This document shows positions 25,580 to 35,191 of a stretch of DNA of 64,000 nucleotides, in pieces (position 1 is the first letter of the stretch; the number at the start of each line of letters is the position of its first letter). The position numbers and the translations under genes are program-made. The stretch is from Fervidobacterium gondwanense DSM 13020 (lineage in GTDB: Bacteria > Thermotogota > Thermotogae > Thermotogales > Fervidobacteriaceae): positions 34,070 to 98,069 of the forward strand of contig NZ_FRDJ01000007.1 of assembly GCF_900143265.1 (NCBI RefSeq), given 5' to 3'. A model generated the notes under the pieces. The model made no database searches, was not told the DNA's origin, and saw only the letters and a list, made by a program, of their open reading frames with translations.

Positions 25580-26436
25580 AAAAATCAGGAAATAAGTTGA
25601 ACCTCCGAACACCTATTGTTATCGCGTCTGGACCAGGAGGTTTTGGAGAGTACTTTGAAATTCCTACGATAGACTGGGCCCTTGTTGGAGCTTACACACT
25701 CAAAACGGTTACGTTAAATAGGAAAATTGGAAACAAACCTCCGCGTATATACGCTAAGGATGGATACGTTATCAATAGAATCGGATTAGAAAATCCCGGT
25801 TTCGAAGGTTTTAAAGCACTTATGGAGGAAAGGGGATTAGAGGAAGTAATATCACATGTTCCGGTCATACTGAGCGTTGGTGGTGATACTTTCGATGAAT
25901 ACGTTGAACTTACAAGACTTTTAAAACCTTATTTGAATCGATTCATAGCTATAGAATACAACTTCTCTTGTCCAAACGTTCAACACGGTGGGCTATCTAT
26001 AGTGTCTGATAAAAACGAGTGGCGAAGATTGTTACAAGTGGTACGTAAAGAAACAGATTCATTTATAATCGCAAAGCTCGGTATCGAGGGTGGTTTTATC
26101 GAGCAGATGGCAGAGGTTGCAGCATCTGAAGGCTGGAACGGCGTAACCGTAATTAACACTATAAGGGGGTTAATGATAGACGGGGAAAATCGTGTGGTAC
26201 TGGGTGGCTTATCAGGTCCGAATCTTTTTCCAATAGCTCTGCGTGCTGTTTATGAGGTGAGGAAAAGACTGCCAGATATTTACATCATCGCTTCTGGTGG
26301 TGTATACACACCTGATGATGCAAAGCTGATGATTGAATTCGGGGCGGATGCCGTGAGTATAGGTAGTGCACTGTTTAAGAACGAGTCTGTGTTAAATGAA
26401 ATCGGAAAATCATTGCAAGGTATCCAAAATACTTGA
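25570..26436 (+). CDS. pyrD: Dihydroorotate dehydrogenase, class 1B catalytic subunit
   Basis: A 288-aa TIM-barrel FMN enzyme that oxidises dihydroorotate to orotate. NRIGLENPGFEGF, NFSCPNVQHGG and the C-terminal ASGGVYTPDDA with GADAVSIGSALF are family motifs. The neighbouring PyrK shows that it is the NAD-linked 1B type. Two ATG codons (25570 and 25576) could start it; both overlap the end of pyrK. Cytosolic heterotetramers with PyrK are the known form. Confidence 0.9.
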   Translation: MEMKKSGNKLNLRTPIVIASGPGGFGEYFEIPTIDWALVGAYTLKTVTLNRKIGNKPPRIYAKDGYVINRIGLENPGFEGFKALMEERGLEEVISHVPVILSVGGDTFDEYVELTRLLKPYLNRFIAIEYNFSCPNVQHGGLSIVSDKNEWRRLLQVVRKETDSFIIAKLGIEGGFIEQMAEVAASEGWNGVTVINTIRGLMIDGENRVVLGGLSGPNLFPIALRAVYEVRKRLPDIYIIASGGVYTPDDAKLMIEFGADAVSIGSALFKNESVLNEIGKSLQGIQNT

Positions 26437-26451
26437 ACAGGGGGTGTGTTT

Positions 26452-27144
26452 ATGATTATGTTAGCAGAGGAGCAACAAAGACAAATCGTGTACGAAAGCG
26501 ATATCAGGAAAGCTCATGTGCGAATAACTGAACCTGTACTCAGTCTTGATATGGAAAATCCTATCGAGTTTGTGCAAAAATACGGGAGTTTTGAGTACGT
26601 TAAAGTTGGACACAACCTGGCAGTAGAAGGAAAAAGGGTGCTTGATTACTTTTTAGAAAATGGGTATAAGGTGATTTTAGACTTGAAATTCTCGGATATC
26701 CCCTCAACTGTTGCAAGGTCTGTTCGTTCTTGGGACCATCCTGCGATTGTTGGTTTTACCGTACATGCAAATTCTGGGTTGGAAAGTGTGAAAGCTGCAT
26801 TAGAATCAAGTGGAAAGAGGATATTCACAGTCATAAAGCTTACTTCAATTCCTGGGAAGTTGGAAGACTTCAAGGATGTTATAATTGGACTTTCAAGACT
26901 CGGCGCTTCTTTTGTATTACCTGGTCAGTGGGCTATCGCTATGAGGAGATACATAGGTGGTTCGATATTGGTGCCAGGAATCAGAATGGAACAATCAAAG
27001 GATGACCAGAAAGACGTTATCTCATTGTGGGACATTTTTGGAATTGCAGATTTCGCAGTTCTTGGAAGGGAGATTTACAAATCTAAGAATCCTGATGAAA
27101 AGATAAACGAAATTAAGGAAAGGGTGAAAACATGGAGAGAGTAA
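26452..27144 (+). CDS. pyrF: Orotidine 5-phosphate decarboxylase
   Basis: A 230-aa TIM-barrel decarboxylase that forms UMP. The signature LDLKFSDIPST carries the DxKxxD catalytic residues, and LVPGIRM matches the phosphate-binding region. Start ATG 26452 is 7 bases after GGGGG; a GTG six bases upstream is also in frame. Sequence outside the motif is divergent from the Bacillus enzyme and looks closer to the archaeal class. pyrE overlaps its last 13 bases. Confidence 0.88.
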   Translation: MIMLAEEQQRQIVYESDIRKAHVRITEPVLSLDMENPIEFVQKYGSFEYVKVGHNLAVEGKRVLDYFLENGYKVILDLKFSDIPSTVARSVRSWDHPAIVGFTVHANSGLESVKAALESSGKRIFTVIKLTSIPGKLEDFKDVIIGLSRLGASFVLPGQWAIAMRRYIGGSILVPGIRMEQSKDDQKDVISLWDIFGIADFAVLGREIYKSKNPDEKINEIKERVKTWRE

Positions 27145-27752
27145 TGGAAAGAACAGGTGATATGGAAAAACGTGTCTTGGAAATTTTAAAAGAGACTAAC
27201 GCACTTCTTGAAGGACATTTTATACTTTCCTCAGGTTTACACTCAACAAATTATGTGCAGTGTGCGAAAGTCTTCGAATATCCAAAGTATGGAGAAGAAG
27301 TTGGTAAACTTTTGGCTGAAAAGATAAAAGCCTCAAACATTGAAATCGACGTGGTAGTTGGTCCGGCTCTGGGTGGTGTCATAGTCGCATATGAGGTAGC
27401 GAGGAGCCTTGGTGTAAGGGGTATTTTTACCGAGCGAGAAGATGGACTAATGAAACTGAGAAGAGGATTTGAAATAAGGGAAAACGAAAAGGTGCTGATT
27501 GTGGAGGACGTCGTAACAACAGGCAAATCTACACTTGAGGTTGTTGAAGTTGTCAATTCATGCGGTGGAGAAATAGTAGGTTTTGCAAGTATTATTAACA
27601 GGTCAGGCAAAGAAAATCCTTTTGGACAAAGGAAACCCTACTTTTATTTAGTAAAACTCGATTTTCCAACTTACAATCCTGAAAACTGTCCACTTTGCGA
27701 ATCGAATATCCCTGCAATAAAACCCGGCAGTCGAAAGCTTAACGCTAAGTAG
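27132..27752 (+). CDS. pyrE: Orotate phosphoribosyltransferase
   Basis: A 206-aa type I phosphoribosyltransferase that joins orotate and PRPP into OMP. VLIVEDVVTTGKST is the PRPP-binding motif and VVVGPALGGVIVAYE the substrate loop before it; FTEREDGLMKLRRGF is the OPRT flexible loop. A C-terminal CPLCES pair is extra to many relatives and occurs in some thermophile enzymes. The first ATG overlaps pyrF; later ATGs at 27144 or 27162 are possible. The terminator stem uses its last codons. Confidence 0.9.
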   Translation: MERVMERTGDMEKRVLEILKETNALLEGHFILSSGLHSTNYVQCAKVFEYPKYGEEVGKLLAEKIKASNIEIDVVVGPALGGVIVAYEVARSLGVRGIFTEREDGLMKLRRGFEIRENEKVLIVEDVVTTGKSTLEVVEVVNSCGGEIVGFASIINRSGKENPFGQRKPYFYLVKLDFPTYNPENCPLCESNIPAIKPGSRKLNAK

Positions 27753-27775
27753 TTTCGCTGCCGGGTTTATTAAAT
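27721..27775 (+). terminator. Terminator of the pyr operon overlapping the pyrE stop
   Basis: AACCCGGCAG at 27721-27730 pairs with CTGCCGGGTT at 27758-27767, extended by CGAAA/TTTCG inside. T-rich sequence follows. The left arm lies in the last pyrE codons. Confidence 0.75.
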
Positions 27776-27787
27776 GCTCTAAATATT

Positions 27788-28441
27788 TTATTTTTGCCTG
27801 TACGATGTGATATACTTTTCCCTTAGCAATCTTGCGTGTTCCATTGGAAGAAGAGAAACATTTCCAACTTTCAGCGCTTCAACGTATATTTGGGCGGTCT
27901 TTTCTGCTATCAATGTCGCTATGAACGCCTCTTGGAGGTTCTCACCCACGGTCACAAGACCGTGGTTTTTTAAGAATACGCAGTTATTTGTTCCAAGAGC
28001 CTCAAGAGCTTTTTGGGCAAGTTCTTCTGTGCCAGGTAGTGCGTACTCTGAGACTTTTAATGTTTCTCCGAGAATCATCACAGCATCTTCCACTATCGGT
28101 GGAATTTCTCTTTGCGTAATTGAAACTATCGTGCTGTATATAGGATGAGTGTGAATTATCGCACCAACGTTTGACCTATTTAGATATATCTGAATGTGCA
28201 AAGGCAACTCACTCGATGGTTTTAAGTTGCCAAAAACTTTTTGTCCTTCCATGTCAACAACGCATATATCTTTCGGCTTCAATTTATCGTAGGGATAACC
28301 TGAAGGAGTAATATACACATATTCTCCGGACTTTACACTGATGTTGCCCCATGTTCCTTTTGTAAGCCTTTCGGCTGAAACTTTTTTTGCATATTCTATG
28401 ACTTCTTGCGCTATCTTTATATTGAATACTACGTTTTGCAT
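27788..28441 (-). CDS. Class II aldolase/epimerase family protein (FucA/AraD-like)
   Basis: A 217-aa zinc-dependent class II aldolase-family protein. SSELPLHIQIY holds the catalytic Glu, IIHTHPIYS the zinc His pair, and FLKNHGLVTVG the third His. TKGTWGNIS is the phosphate loop. Such proteins act on fuculose-1-phosphate, rhamnulose-1-phosphate or ribulose-5-phosphate; the exact substrate is not readable. It is the last gene of the galactoside cluster, 31 bases after galK, so a role in sugar-phosphate cleavage downstream of a deoxysugar is possible but unproved. Confidence 0.83.
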   Translation of the reverse strand: MQNVVFNIKIAQEVIEYAKKVSAERLTKGTWGNISVKSGEYVYITPSGYPYDKLKPKDICVVDMEGQKVFGNLKPSSELPLHIQIYLNRSNVGAIIHTHPIYSTIVSITQREIPPIVEDAVMILGETLKVSEYALPGTEELAQKALEALGTNNCVFLKNHGLVTVGENLQEAFIATLIAEKTAQIYVEALKVGNVSLLPMEHARLLREKYITSYRQK

Positions 28442-28472
28442 AGTGATCTTTTCCTTTCTGTTTTTCCAATTC

Positions 28473-29546
28473 TCAGATACTGTCGACTCTGAATACTCCA
28501 GAGCTTGTTTCTACATTCATCAAAGAAGGTGTAATACCATATTTCATCGTATACATTTCAGCTACTTTCTTAAAAATCTCTTCAAAGTTATCTCTTGCCA
28601 ACACAATAACACTACCACCAAATCCTGCTCCAACTATCCTTGCACCGAGCACGTCTGGATATTTTCTCAGTTCCTCTATAAGAAAGTCAATTTCCTCACA
28701 CGAAACTTCGTAGTTATCTCTTAGACTCTCATGAGACTCGTATAGATAACGGCCTACGAGAAGAAGATTGTCTGATTCAAGAGCCGATAGGGTTTTTAAA
28801 ACACGCTCGTTCTCTGTAATTACATGTAGTGCGCGTTTTCTCAGCACAGGATCGGAAAGTCTATCAACATCATCCATTGTTACATCACGGAACGATGACT
28901 TTTTCATAGATTCCAAAGCAAGCTCGCATTCGTGTCTGCGTCTGTTGTACTCCGAGTTTCCCAACTCGTGCTTTATTCCTGAGTTAATGAGATACAACTT
29001 TGCACTGTCCAAATACAATGGCACATATTTGTACTCTCTCGTCATAGTGTCAATAAATAGTGCGTGGTCTTCTTTGGAGAGTGCAACAGCGTACTGGTCC
29101 ATTATGCCACATCTAACGCCTACAAAATCTACTTCACATTCGTGCGCTATCTTTGCAAGTTCCTCTCGTTCTATTTCATATCCCATAAGTTGAGAAATAG
29201 CGTATCCAACCCCTACTTCTAACGCAGCGGAGCTAGAAAGACCAGCTCCCATGGGAAGTTCCGAATCTAAAATCATGTTGAACGGTTCCACTTTGTATCC
29301 GTGCTCTCTAAGCTTCACTATCATACCAATGACATAATCAGCCCAGGAGTTAGTCTTTAAAGGTGCTTCGAATTCAATCCCCTTCTTAACCTGTTTTGAG
29401 AATATTTTGAATCTCTCAGAAGATTCAATTTCAATTTTTACATACTTCTTAATCGCAAACGGGAGTATGTAACCGTCGTTGTAGTCTGTATGTTCACCTA
29501 TAAGGTTCGCTCTTCCTGGAGAATAAACAACTATTTTGTTTGCCAT
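28473..29546 (-). CDS. galK: Galactokinase
   Basis: A 357-aa GHMP kinase that makes galactose-1-phosphate from galactose and ATP. GRANLIGEHTDYNDGY is the galactokinase signature, LPMGAGLSSSAALEV the ATP loop and VGAGFGGSVIVL the third motif. Its start follows GGAGGT and lies two bases after galT, so both enzymes of the first Leloir steps are cotranscribed. Length is standard. Regulated with the cluster by the LacI-type protein, by context. Confidence 0.95.
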   Translation of the reverse strand: MANKIVVYSPGRANLIGEHTDYNDGYILPFAIKKYVKIEIESSERFKIFSKQVKKGIEFEAPLKTNSWADYVIGMIVKLREHGYKVEPFNMILDSELPMGAGLSSSAALEVGVGYAISQLMGYEIEREELAKIAHECEVDFVGVRCGIMDQYAVALSKEDHALFIDTMTREYKYVPLYLDSAKLYLINSGIKHELGNSEYNRRRHECELALESMKKSSFRDVTMDDVDRLSDPVLRKRALHVITENERVLKTLSALESDNLLLVGRYLYESHESLRDNYEVSCEEIDFLIEELRKYPDVLGARIVGAGFGGSVIVLARDNFEEIFKKVAEMYTMKYGITPSLMNVETSSGVFRVDSI

Positions 29547-29548
29547 AC

Positions 29549-30502
29549 TTAGATCTCGACCTCCACATTTCTTAATTCTCTTGCAGCTTCTTCAGGAATT
29601 TTGGGATTGATAAACGCCCATGTTCCTGTTTCAACACTTGCCATCCATTTGATCTTGTCTTTGTCGCGCTTTACAGGATTAAACTCGATGTGAAAATGGA
29701 AAGCATGATCATATTTAATGTAGTTTACAGGTGACTGAAAGAGCATCATCATGTAGGGGAATGCTTGTTTGAATAACAAGTCATACTTCATTGTAACAAC
29801 TTTTAGAGCTTTTGACAAGAGATGCCTCTCATCATTTTTTAGCTCTGCGAGTGTGCTTACATGGCGTTTCGGATAAATGTGTACCTCATAAGGCCACCTG
29901 GCATAAAATGGTACGAGGGCGATGAAAGAATCGTTTTCGTATATTACCCTTTCTTTTCTCTTTGTTTCCTCTTCGACTACGTCACACAACGCACATCTGT
30001 TATTTTCATCATAGTACTGTGCAAACGCCTTCAGTTTTGATTCGATCCTTTTTGGTATGAATGGAAAAGCGTACAATTGTCCATGCGGATGTGGAAGTGT
30101 AGCACCAACTTCTTTACCTCTGTTCTCAAAGATGTACACATACTTGATTGAGCGATGTTGTGAAAGGTCAAGGTACCTATCAGCCCACATGTTTAATAGC
30201 TTCTCTATCTGATGGACAGACATTTGACTCATCGCACTCTCGTGCTCTACTGTGTAGACAACAACCTCACACTTCCCGTTGGAGCGTTCCTTTTTAAATA
30301 ATCCTTCAGACTCAACCTCTGGAGCATCGAGTTTCATCGATGGAAATCTATTGTCAAAAGAGGATAAATCATAGTCACTTTCAAATTCATCACCACCAGG
30401 GCAGAGTGGACAGAAATTCGTAGGGTTTGTTGGTCTTGCTTGTGTGTAAGCCGAGATAAGGACCCATTCACCTGTAATTAGGCTCCATCTTCTTTCCATC
30501 AT
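29549..30502 (-). CDS. galT: Galactose-1-phosphate uridylyltransferase
   Basis: A 317-aa HIT-superfamily nucleotidyltransferase that swaps UMP from UDP-glucose to galactose-1-phosphate. GATLPHPHGQLYAFPF holds the HxH active site His near residue 165. FCPLCPGG and RCALCDVV provide structural zinc ligands, and HFHIEFNP near the C-terminus is the second conserved region. Start ATG at 30500-30502. It lies between galA and galK in the same order as the Thermotoga galactoside cluster. Confidence 0.93.
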   Translation of the reverse strand: MMERRWSLITGEWVLISAYTQARPTNPTNFCPLCPGGDEFESDYDLSSFDNRFPSMKLDAPEVESEGLFKKERSNGKCEVVVYTVEHESAMSQMSVHQIEKLLNMWADRYLDLSQHRSIKYVYIFENRGKEVGATLPHPHGQLYAFPFIPKRIESKLKAFAQYYDENNRCALCDVVEEETKRKERVIYENDSFIALVPFYARWPYEVHIYPKRHVSTLAELKNDERHLLSKALKVVTMKYDLLFKQAFPYMMMLFQSPVNYIKYDHAFHFHIEFNPVKRDKDKIKWMASVETGTWAFINPKIPEEAARELRNVEVEI

Positions 30503-30527
30503 ATCACTTCACCACCTTTATTCTTTT

Positions 30528-32198
30528 TCAGTCTTCTGATCTTGGTTCGGTATAATAGTTAAACGTTCTCCCGTCAGGTCTTTTTTCAACAGTTTTCGCA
30601 AGCTCAACTCTTTTCTTGTCAAAATTCATCTCGAATGTAGGCAAAGATAAGTCGCCGATTAGAAGCTCATCGACTCCGTTGACCCCAGCTGAGGTTATTT
30701 TGTATTTTTCGTTGATTAAACCTTCGACTTTGAACTTCCTTCTTCCGTACTTCCTGTAATCTAAAACCTTATTCCACAAGTCAAAATCAATTTTGTAAGA
30801 AAGGTTATCACTTTGAATTATCATGTTATCCAACATAAGTGAGACAAGAATGTACAATTCCCTATGCTTATCATTCAACTGAGTATCCTCTTTTCTCAGC
30901 ATAAGACAGTCTGGATCATTCCACCAAAGTACGTTGTTCATAAAGCTCCTTGTAATAACATTTCTAAGTGCATAGTATGCATTCGGATATCCAATATCAG
31001 GTCCAGTTGGGTCCCAGAATGGCGCCGTATCGGCACTTATTCTCATTCCATCTACAAATCCCACACTTGGAAGAAGCGGAGCACCACAGCCAAGAACGAA
31101 TGAATCACCAACGCTGTTTCTAATTATCTCCAAACCTTTTCTGTAAGCTTCAATAGGGGTTGCGTTTTCGTATCGTTTGCCTTGAATTGCTGCAGCAAAT
31201 AGAAAATCTATCTTGAAGTAATCGAATCCGTTTTTCTTCAAATTTTTGAACAGTTCACTTAACCATTTTGCAGCTTCTGGATGTGTTGTATCCAATGCGT
31301 ATATTTTCTTATTCCAATTCTCGTAGGCAACTACAGGGCTGCCATTATCATCTTTCACCAGCCAATCAGGATGCACTTTAAATATCTGCGAAGTTTCAGA
31401 TATGCTGAATGGTGCCAGCCAAATTCCTGGAATGTAACCAAATGATGCAATATCATCGGCTATTTTTTCAAGCGATGGAAATTTCTCATTCGGCTCCCAA
31501 TCTCCGATATCTTTTTCCCAAGCATCGTCTATCTGAAAGACTTCATAATTCAGTCCAAGTTCTTTTGAACGCTTCAAATCACTCATCATTTTTTCATAAT
31601 CGAAATCTAAAAAGTACTGATACCAGCTCGACCATCCCAATGGATGATTCGCTGCAAATTTAACATCATTCTGATGGGCGATTAAATCAGCATAGTGAGG
31701 TAGTCCTATATCTGCTTTTAACCTAAGTACTACGAAAGGCTCGATATCCGTCCAATCATTGAAATTTCTCTCGAAGTATCGCAACATAACTGTTATTTTG
31801 TCATCTTCTATCCTGAAATATGGGTGCCCAATTTTAGAACTCAGCGAACCTATTACAAAATCTTCAAAAGCTATGAAATAGTCGCTCAAAAGTGTATTGA
31901 AATATTCTTCCGGCATTATCGACGCGCTAAAACCGAATTTTTGGATTAACTCTGAAGGGAAACTGAGTTTGAAGCCTTTTCGTATGACCCTTGATGGTCC
32001 CCAAGACTGCCAATTATTCACAAGAAGCTTATCCGGCGTAGGCATTGAGAAAATTTCTAACTTATCGATGACACCTTTAACTTGCCCTTTGATTAAGTAT
32101 CCAAAATCAATCTTCTCGATCTCTATAATGCATTCACCGCTTTCGAATTTCCTGTACCCTGCAATCTTTTTAATCTCTGATAAGTTATCTATGTACAT
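30528..32198 (-). CDS. galA: Alpha-galactosidase, GH36
   Basis: A 556-aa GH36 enzyme that removes alpha-1,6-linked galactose from oligosaccharides such as melibiose and raffinose. LLVNNWQSWGPSR, GWSSWYQYFLDFDY and FQIDDAWEKDIGDW are typical. YFKIDFLFA carries the nucleophile Asp and MRISADTAPFW the acid/base Asp, as in the Thermotoga maritima enzyme, which it resembles closely. ATG at 32196-32198 follows GGGAAGG and gives a length close to that enzyme; the frame extends to a GTG at 32255 that overlaps the regulator gene but lacks a binding site. No signal peptide, so it acts on imported sugars. Confidence 0.93.
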   Translation of the reverse strand: MYIDNLSEIKKIAGYRKFESGECIIEIEKIDFGYLIKGQVKGVIDKLEIFSMPTPDKLLVNNWQSWGPSRVIRKGFKLSFPSELIQKFGFSASIMPEEYFNTLLSDYFIAFEDFVIGSLSSKIGHPYFRIEDDKITVMLRYFERNFNDWTDIEPFVVLRLKADIGLPHYADLIAHQNDVKFAANHPLGWSSWYQYFLDFDYEKMMSDLKRSKELGLNYEVFQIDDAWEKDIGDWEPNEKFPSLEKIADDIASFGYIPGIWLAPFSISETSQIFKVHPDWLVKDDNGSPVVAYENWNKKIYALDTTHPEAAKWLSELFKNLKKNGFDYFKIDFLFAAAIQGKRYENATPIEAYRKGLEIIRNSVGDSFVLGCGAPLLPSVGFVDGMRISADTAPFWDPTGPDIGYPNAYYALRNVITRSFMNNVLWWNDPDCLMLRKEDTQLNDKHRELYILVSLMLDNMIIQSDNLSYKIDFDLWNKVLDYRKYGRRKFKVEGLINEKYKITSAGVNGVDELLIGDLSLPTFEMNFDKKRVELAKTVEKRPDGRTFNYYTEPRSED

Positions 32199-32251
32199 AT
32201 AACCTTCCCTACCTTTCGTCATTTTTGATAAAGTTAGTAAGTTAAAACGTT

Positions 32252-33259
32252 TCACGAAGACTGGCGCACTATTAAATTAACATCTAAGACTATCTTTTTC
32301 TTCTCTAACTTTTCTCCCTTAATTATCTTGAGCAACAGTTCAAAAGCTAACTCACCTTCTTGTTGTTTATCAATCCTAACAGTCGTTAATGGTGGCTCAA
32401 TAAATCTGGCAAACAATATGTCATCATACCCAACAACTGAAATTTGGTCAGGCACTTTTCTTCCACTCTCTTTGAGAGCCCAAACTGTTCCGATAGCCGA
32501 TATGTCGTTGAAACAGAATACTGCATCAAAGTCTTTTGATGAATTGACAATCTCGAGTACCTTTTGGTAAGACTGCTCAATCCCTTCCTCAACCTCGTAG
32601 ACCAACTTTTCATCAAACGGAATGCCAAAGTCTTCAAGGGCTTTCTTATACCCAGCTAATCTCATTTGAGCGACCGATTTATAAAGGTAGGCGCTTAAAT
32701 ATATTATCCTTCTTCTGCCATTTTCGAGCAGATGTCTTACTGCAGCGTATGCTCCTTGAAAATCGTTACTGTATACTTCAGGGATGTTCTCTTCATTGAA
32801 ATGAACACCCAAAACAACAAATGGAGTTCCTGATTCGAGGAGTAGTTTCATATCCTCTGTCTTTTCCTGTGTTGGTGAGATTATAATCCCGTCCACTCTT
32901 CTACTGAGCATGGTCCTTATCGCTTCTTCTTCAAGGCCGTAGTCTTTTTCTGTATTCATCAAGATTACGTTGAACCCATTCTCCTTTGCTTTGACTTCAA
33001 TGCCTTTGAGCACCTCAGAGAAAAATGGATTCGAGCTGTCTTCAAGTATCACACCAACGACCCTCGAAAGCCCGTATCTAAGAGATAAAGCTGTAGCATC
33101 TTTTATATAGCCAAGTTCTTTTGCAACTTTTAGAACCTTTGCTTTTGTTTGAGGGTTTATATCAGGTCTGTTGTTTAGTGCCCTGGATACAGTATTTATA
33201 GATACTCCTGCTGCCTTAGCTACGTCACGAATGGTAACAAATTTCTTTGACTTCTTCAA
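32252..33259 (-). CDS. LacI-family transcriptional regulator
   Basis: A LacI/GalR-type repressor of about 335 aa. The helix-turn-helix is TIRDVAKAAGVSINTVSRALNN with the hinge region that follows (KVAKELGYI), then a periplasmic-binding-like sensor domain (VVGVILEDSSNPFFSEVL, DGIIISP, VVGYDDILFARFIEPPLTTV). TTG at 33257-33259 has AGGGG upstream and fits the usual N-terminus; an ATG at 33292 overlaps the preceding gene. It lies inside the operon it most likely controls, between GH42 and GH36. The 26-bp palindrome at 35166-35191 is its likely operator, with a galactoside as inducer. Confidence 0.9.
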   Translation of the reverse strand: MKKSKKFVTIRDVAKAAGVSINTVSRALNNRPDINPQTKAKVLKVAKELGYIKDATALSLRYGLSRVVGVILEDSSNPFFSEVLKGIEVKAKENGFNVILMNTEKDYGLEEEAIRTMLSRRVDGIIISPTQEKTEDMKLLLESGTPFVVLGVHFNEENIPEVYSNDFQGAYAAVRHLLENGRRRIIYLSAYLYKSVAQMRLAGYKKALEDFGIPFDEKLVYEVEEGIEQSYQKVLEIVNSSKDFDAVFCFNDISAIGTVWALKESGRKVPDQISVVGYDDILFARFIEPPLTTVRIDKQQEGELAFELLLKIIKGEKLEKKKIVLDVNLIVRQSS

Positions 33260-33272
33260 TCTGTTCAGCCCC

Positions 33273-35099
33273 CTATAGCTTTTTACATTCAAATGGTTTT
33301 AATTCTACTTTCTCACCATTCAAGTATACAACATTAATGTCTTTCTTTAGATTCAATATTACATAACCATCTATTGTTTTGGCAATTTCAAAATCTCTGC
33401 CTACAACTCTGGATTTTAAAACATCGGACAAAACTATCTTCCAACCATTCTCATCCAATACCGTACCTATGTAATACCAATTGTTTTTCTGTGTAACCAT
33501 CGGTGAACAATCACTAAAAATGCCTATGACCTTTGAATCAATTATGTCTATCTCTTCCTTCCAGTAATAAACATCGACATTCTGTGACATTATAGCTCCA
33601 TTCTCTTTATCGATAGCGCCGAAATCCACCACTTCTAACCCCAGTTCATCTATGAGATTATGAGGTATCCTTTCTCTTATCCAGTTGTTTTGATCTTTCA
33701 ATGCTGACATAGCCGTCACGAAAACAGGACCTTTGAAACGCTTTAGTTTGCTGGAAAATTCCTCTGGTATATATTTGGCGTATGGCACGATCATCACTTT
33801 GTATTCATCTATCTCATCGTCGCTGAACACAAATTCGGCATTATAACCCAAATTCTTAACTGCCTTGTAAATCTCAACCACTGCATCCCAGTATTTAAAA
33901 TTCCTATTCACATGGCTTATCCTATGAATCCACTCATTCTCGTAATCGAAATATATTGCAATCTCCTTTAACTGCTCAATCATACCAGATGTCTCATTTT
34001 TAACTTTTGAAAATGCTTCCAATCTCTTCGACGGACGTCCTGCATAATCGAGAAGCCCACCGTGGTACTGTTCTGCTCCAAATCTAATCTGGTCAAATCT
34101 AAATGGCATAACTCCAAAAGCACCATCCAAGTAAGCCTGTTTTGTCCACATTCCCAAGTATTCGGGATCAAAATTCTCATTAGTCACGCGCCAATTAACG
34201 CGACCAGGTTGTTGCTCTATCACCAAGAACGGCTTGTGTTTGATAGAACGCATCAAAGAATGATTTGCCGATTGGCGTAACGGATCATAGTCCTTTGTTG
34301 CTATGTAATTATCCCATGAAACAAAATCAATGTATTCAGCCATCTTTCTGTAATTTAAATCCATGAAGTCGATCATGAAATTATGTGTAATGGGTTTCTT
34401 AGAATGTTTCCTAATGATATCAACTTGTTCTTTTAGGAACTCTATATTGCTGTCTGACATAAACCTGTATATATCAAGCATTTGGTGAGGATTTTCAAAC
34501 GTTGGCGTATTAATTGGAAAGACTATTTCGTTCCAATCATTGTAGTTCTGACTCCAGAAGACTGTCCCCCATGCTTTGTTCAAATTTTCGATATTTCCGT
34601 ACTTTTCTTTCAGCCACACGCGAAACTTCTCGAGATCAGCATTTGCAAAGCTGTAAGTTGTACCGTGGCATCCAAATTCATTATCAACCTGCCAAGCATC
34701 GATTTCATCACCGTATCTTGAAGCATATTTTTCTGTTATTCTCAGTGCGTAATCTTTATAAGGTTTAGAATTAACTGAATAATGCCTCCTACTCCCAAAT
34801 CCACGAACTTGTCCGTGCCAGTCAACAGGAAGCATCTCTGGGTACTTTTTTGTTAACCAAGCGGGTGGAGTTGCTGTTGGTGTGCCAAGAATCACCTTGA
34901 TATCATTTGCTTTCAGTATATTGATCGCCTTGTCAAGAACAGAAAAATCGAATTTCCCGTCCTCAGGTTCTATGACGCTCCACATAAACTCACCGATTCT
35001 AACCCACTCAATGCCATACTCTTTCATAACCTTGATATGAACATTCCAAAACTTTTCATCCCAGTGCTCCGGATAATATGCGGCTCCATAGATGTCCAT
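33273..35099 (-). CDS. Beta-galactosidase, GH42
   Basis: A 608-aa GH42 enzyme. Start YYPEHW is typical of the family, VDNEFG holds the acid/base Glu near residue 144 and LVIEQQPGRVNW the nucleophile Glu near 300. The remaining C-terminal trimerisation and beta domains are shorter than in enzymes of 650-700 aa. It hydrolyses beta-galactosides such as lactose or galactan fragments. No signal peptide. It is the first gene of the cluster, directly behind a promoter and the LacI-type operator, and releases galactose for galK and galT. Confidence 0.93.
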   Translation of the reverse strand: MDIYGAAYYPEHWDEKFWNVHIKVMKEYGIEWVRIGEFMWSVIEPEDGKFDFSVLDKAINILKANDIKVILGTPTATPPAWLTKKYPEMLPVDWHGQVRGFGSRRHYSVNSKPYKDYALRITEKYASRYGDEIDAWQVDNEFGCHGTTYSFANADLEKFRVWLKEKYGNIENLNKAWGTVFWSQNYNDWNEIVFPINTPTFENPHQMLDIYRFMSDSNIEFLKEQVDIIRKHSKKPITHNFMIDFMDLNYRKMAEYIDFVSWDNYIATKDYDPLRQSANHSLMRSIKHKPFLVIEQQPGRVNWRVTNENFDPEYLGMWTKQAYLDGAFGVMPFRFDQIRFGAEQYHGGLLDYAGRPSKRLEAFSKVKNETSGMIEQLKEIAIYFDYENEWIHRISHVNRNFKYWDAVVEIYKAVKNLGYNAEFVFSDDEIDEYKVMIVPYAKYIPEEFSSKLKRFKGPVFVTAMSALKDQNNWIRERIPHNLIDELGLEVVDFGAIDKENGAIMSQNVDVYYWKEEIDIIDSKVIGIFSDCSPMVTQKNNWYYIGTVLDENGWKIVLSDVLKSRVVGRDFEIAKTIDGYVILNLKKDINVVYLNGEKVELKPFECKKL

Positions 35100-35122
35100 A
35101 AAGTAAACCTCCCAAGTTTATG

Positions 35123-35151
35123 ATAATAGTGGTAATCTTGATAACAATCAA
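35123..35151 (-). promoter_or_regulatory. Promoter of the galactoside operon
   Basis: On the minus strand TTGATT (35146-35151) and TATTAT (35123-35128) are separated by 17 bases. The start codon of the GH42 gene lies about 20 bases downstream with GGGAGG ahead of it. The operator palindrome sits 14 bases upstream of the -35. Confidence 0.6.
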
Positions 35152-35165
35152 CGAGACACACTGAA

Positions 35166-35191
35166 CAGCATCGGTAACGTTACCGATGCTG
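35166..35191 (-). promoter_or_regulatory. 26-bp perfect palindromic operator, LacI family
   Basis: CAGCATCGGTAAC followed by its exact complement GTTACCGATGCTG. The centre CGGTAACGTTACCG, with a central CG, is the form recognised by LacI/GalR-family repressors. It lies just upstream of the GH42 promoter, and the operon encodes a LacI-family protein. It is the only such site I noticed in the window. Confidence 0.8.
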
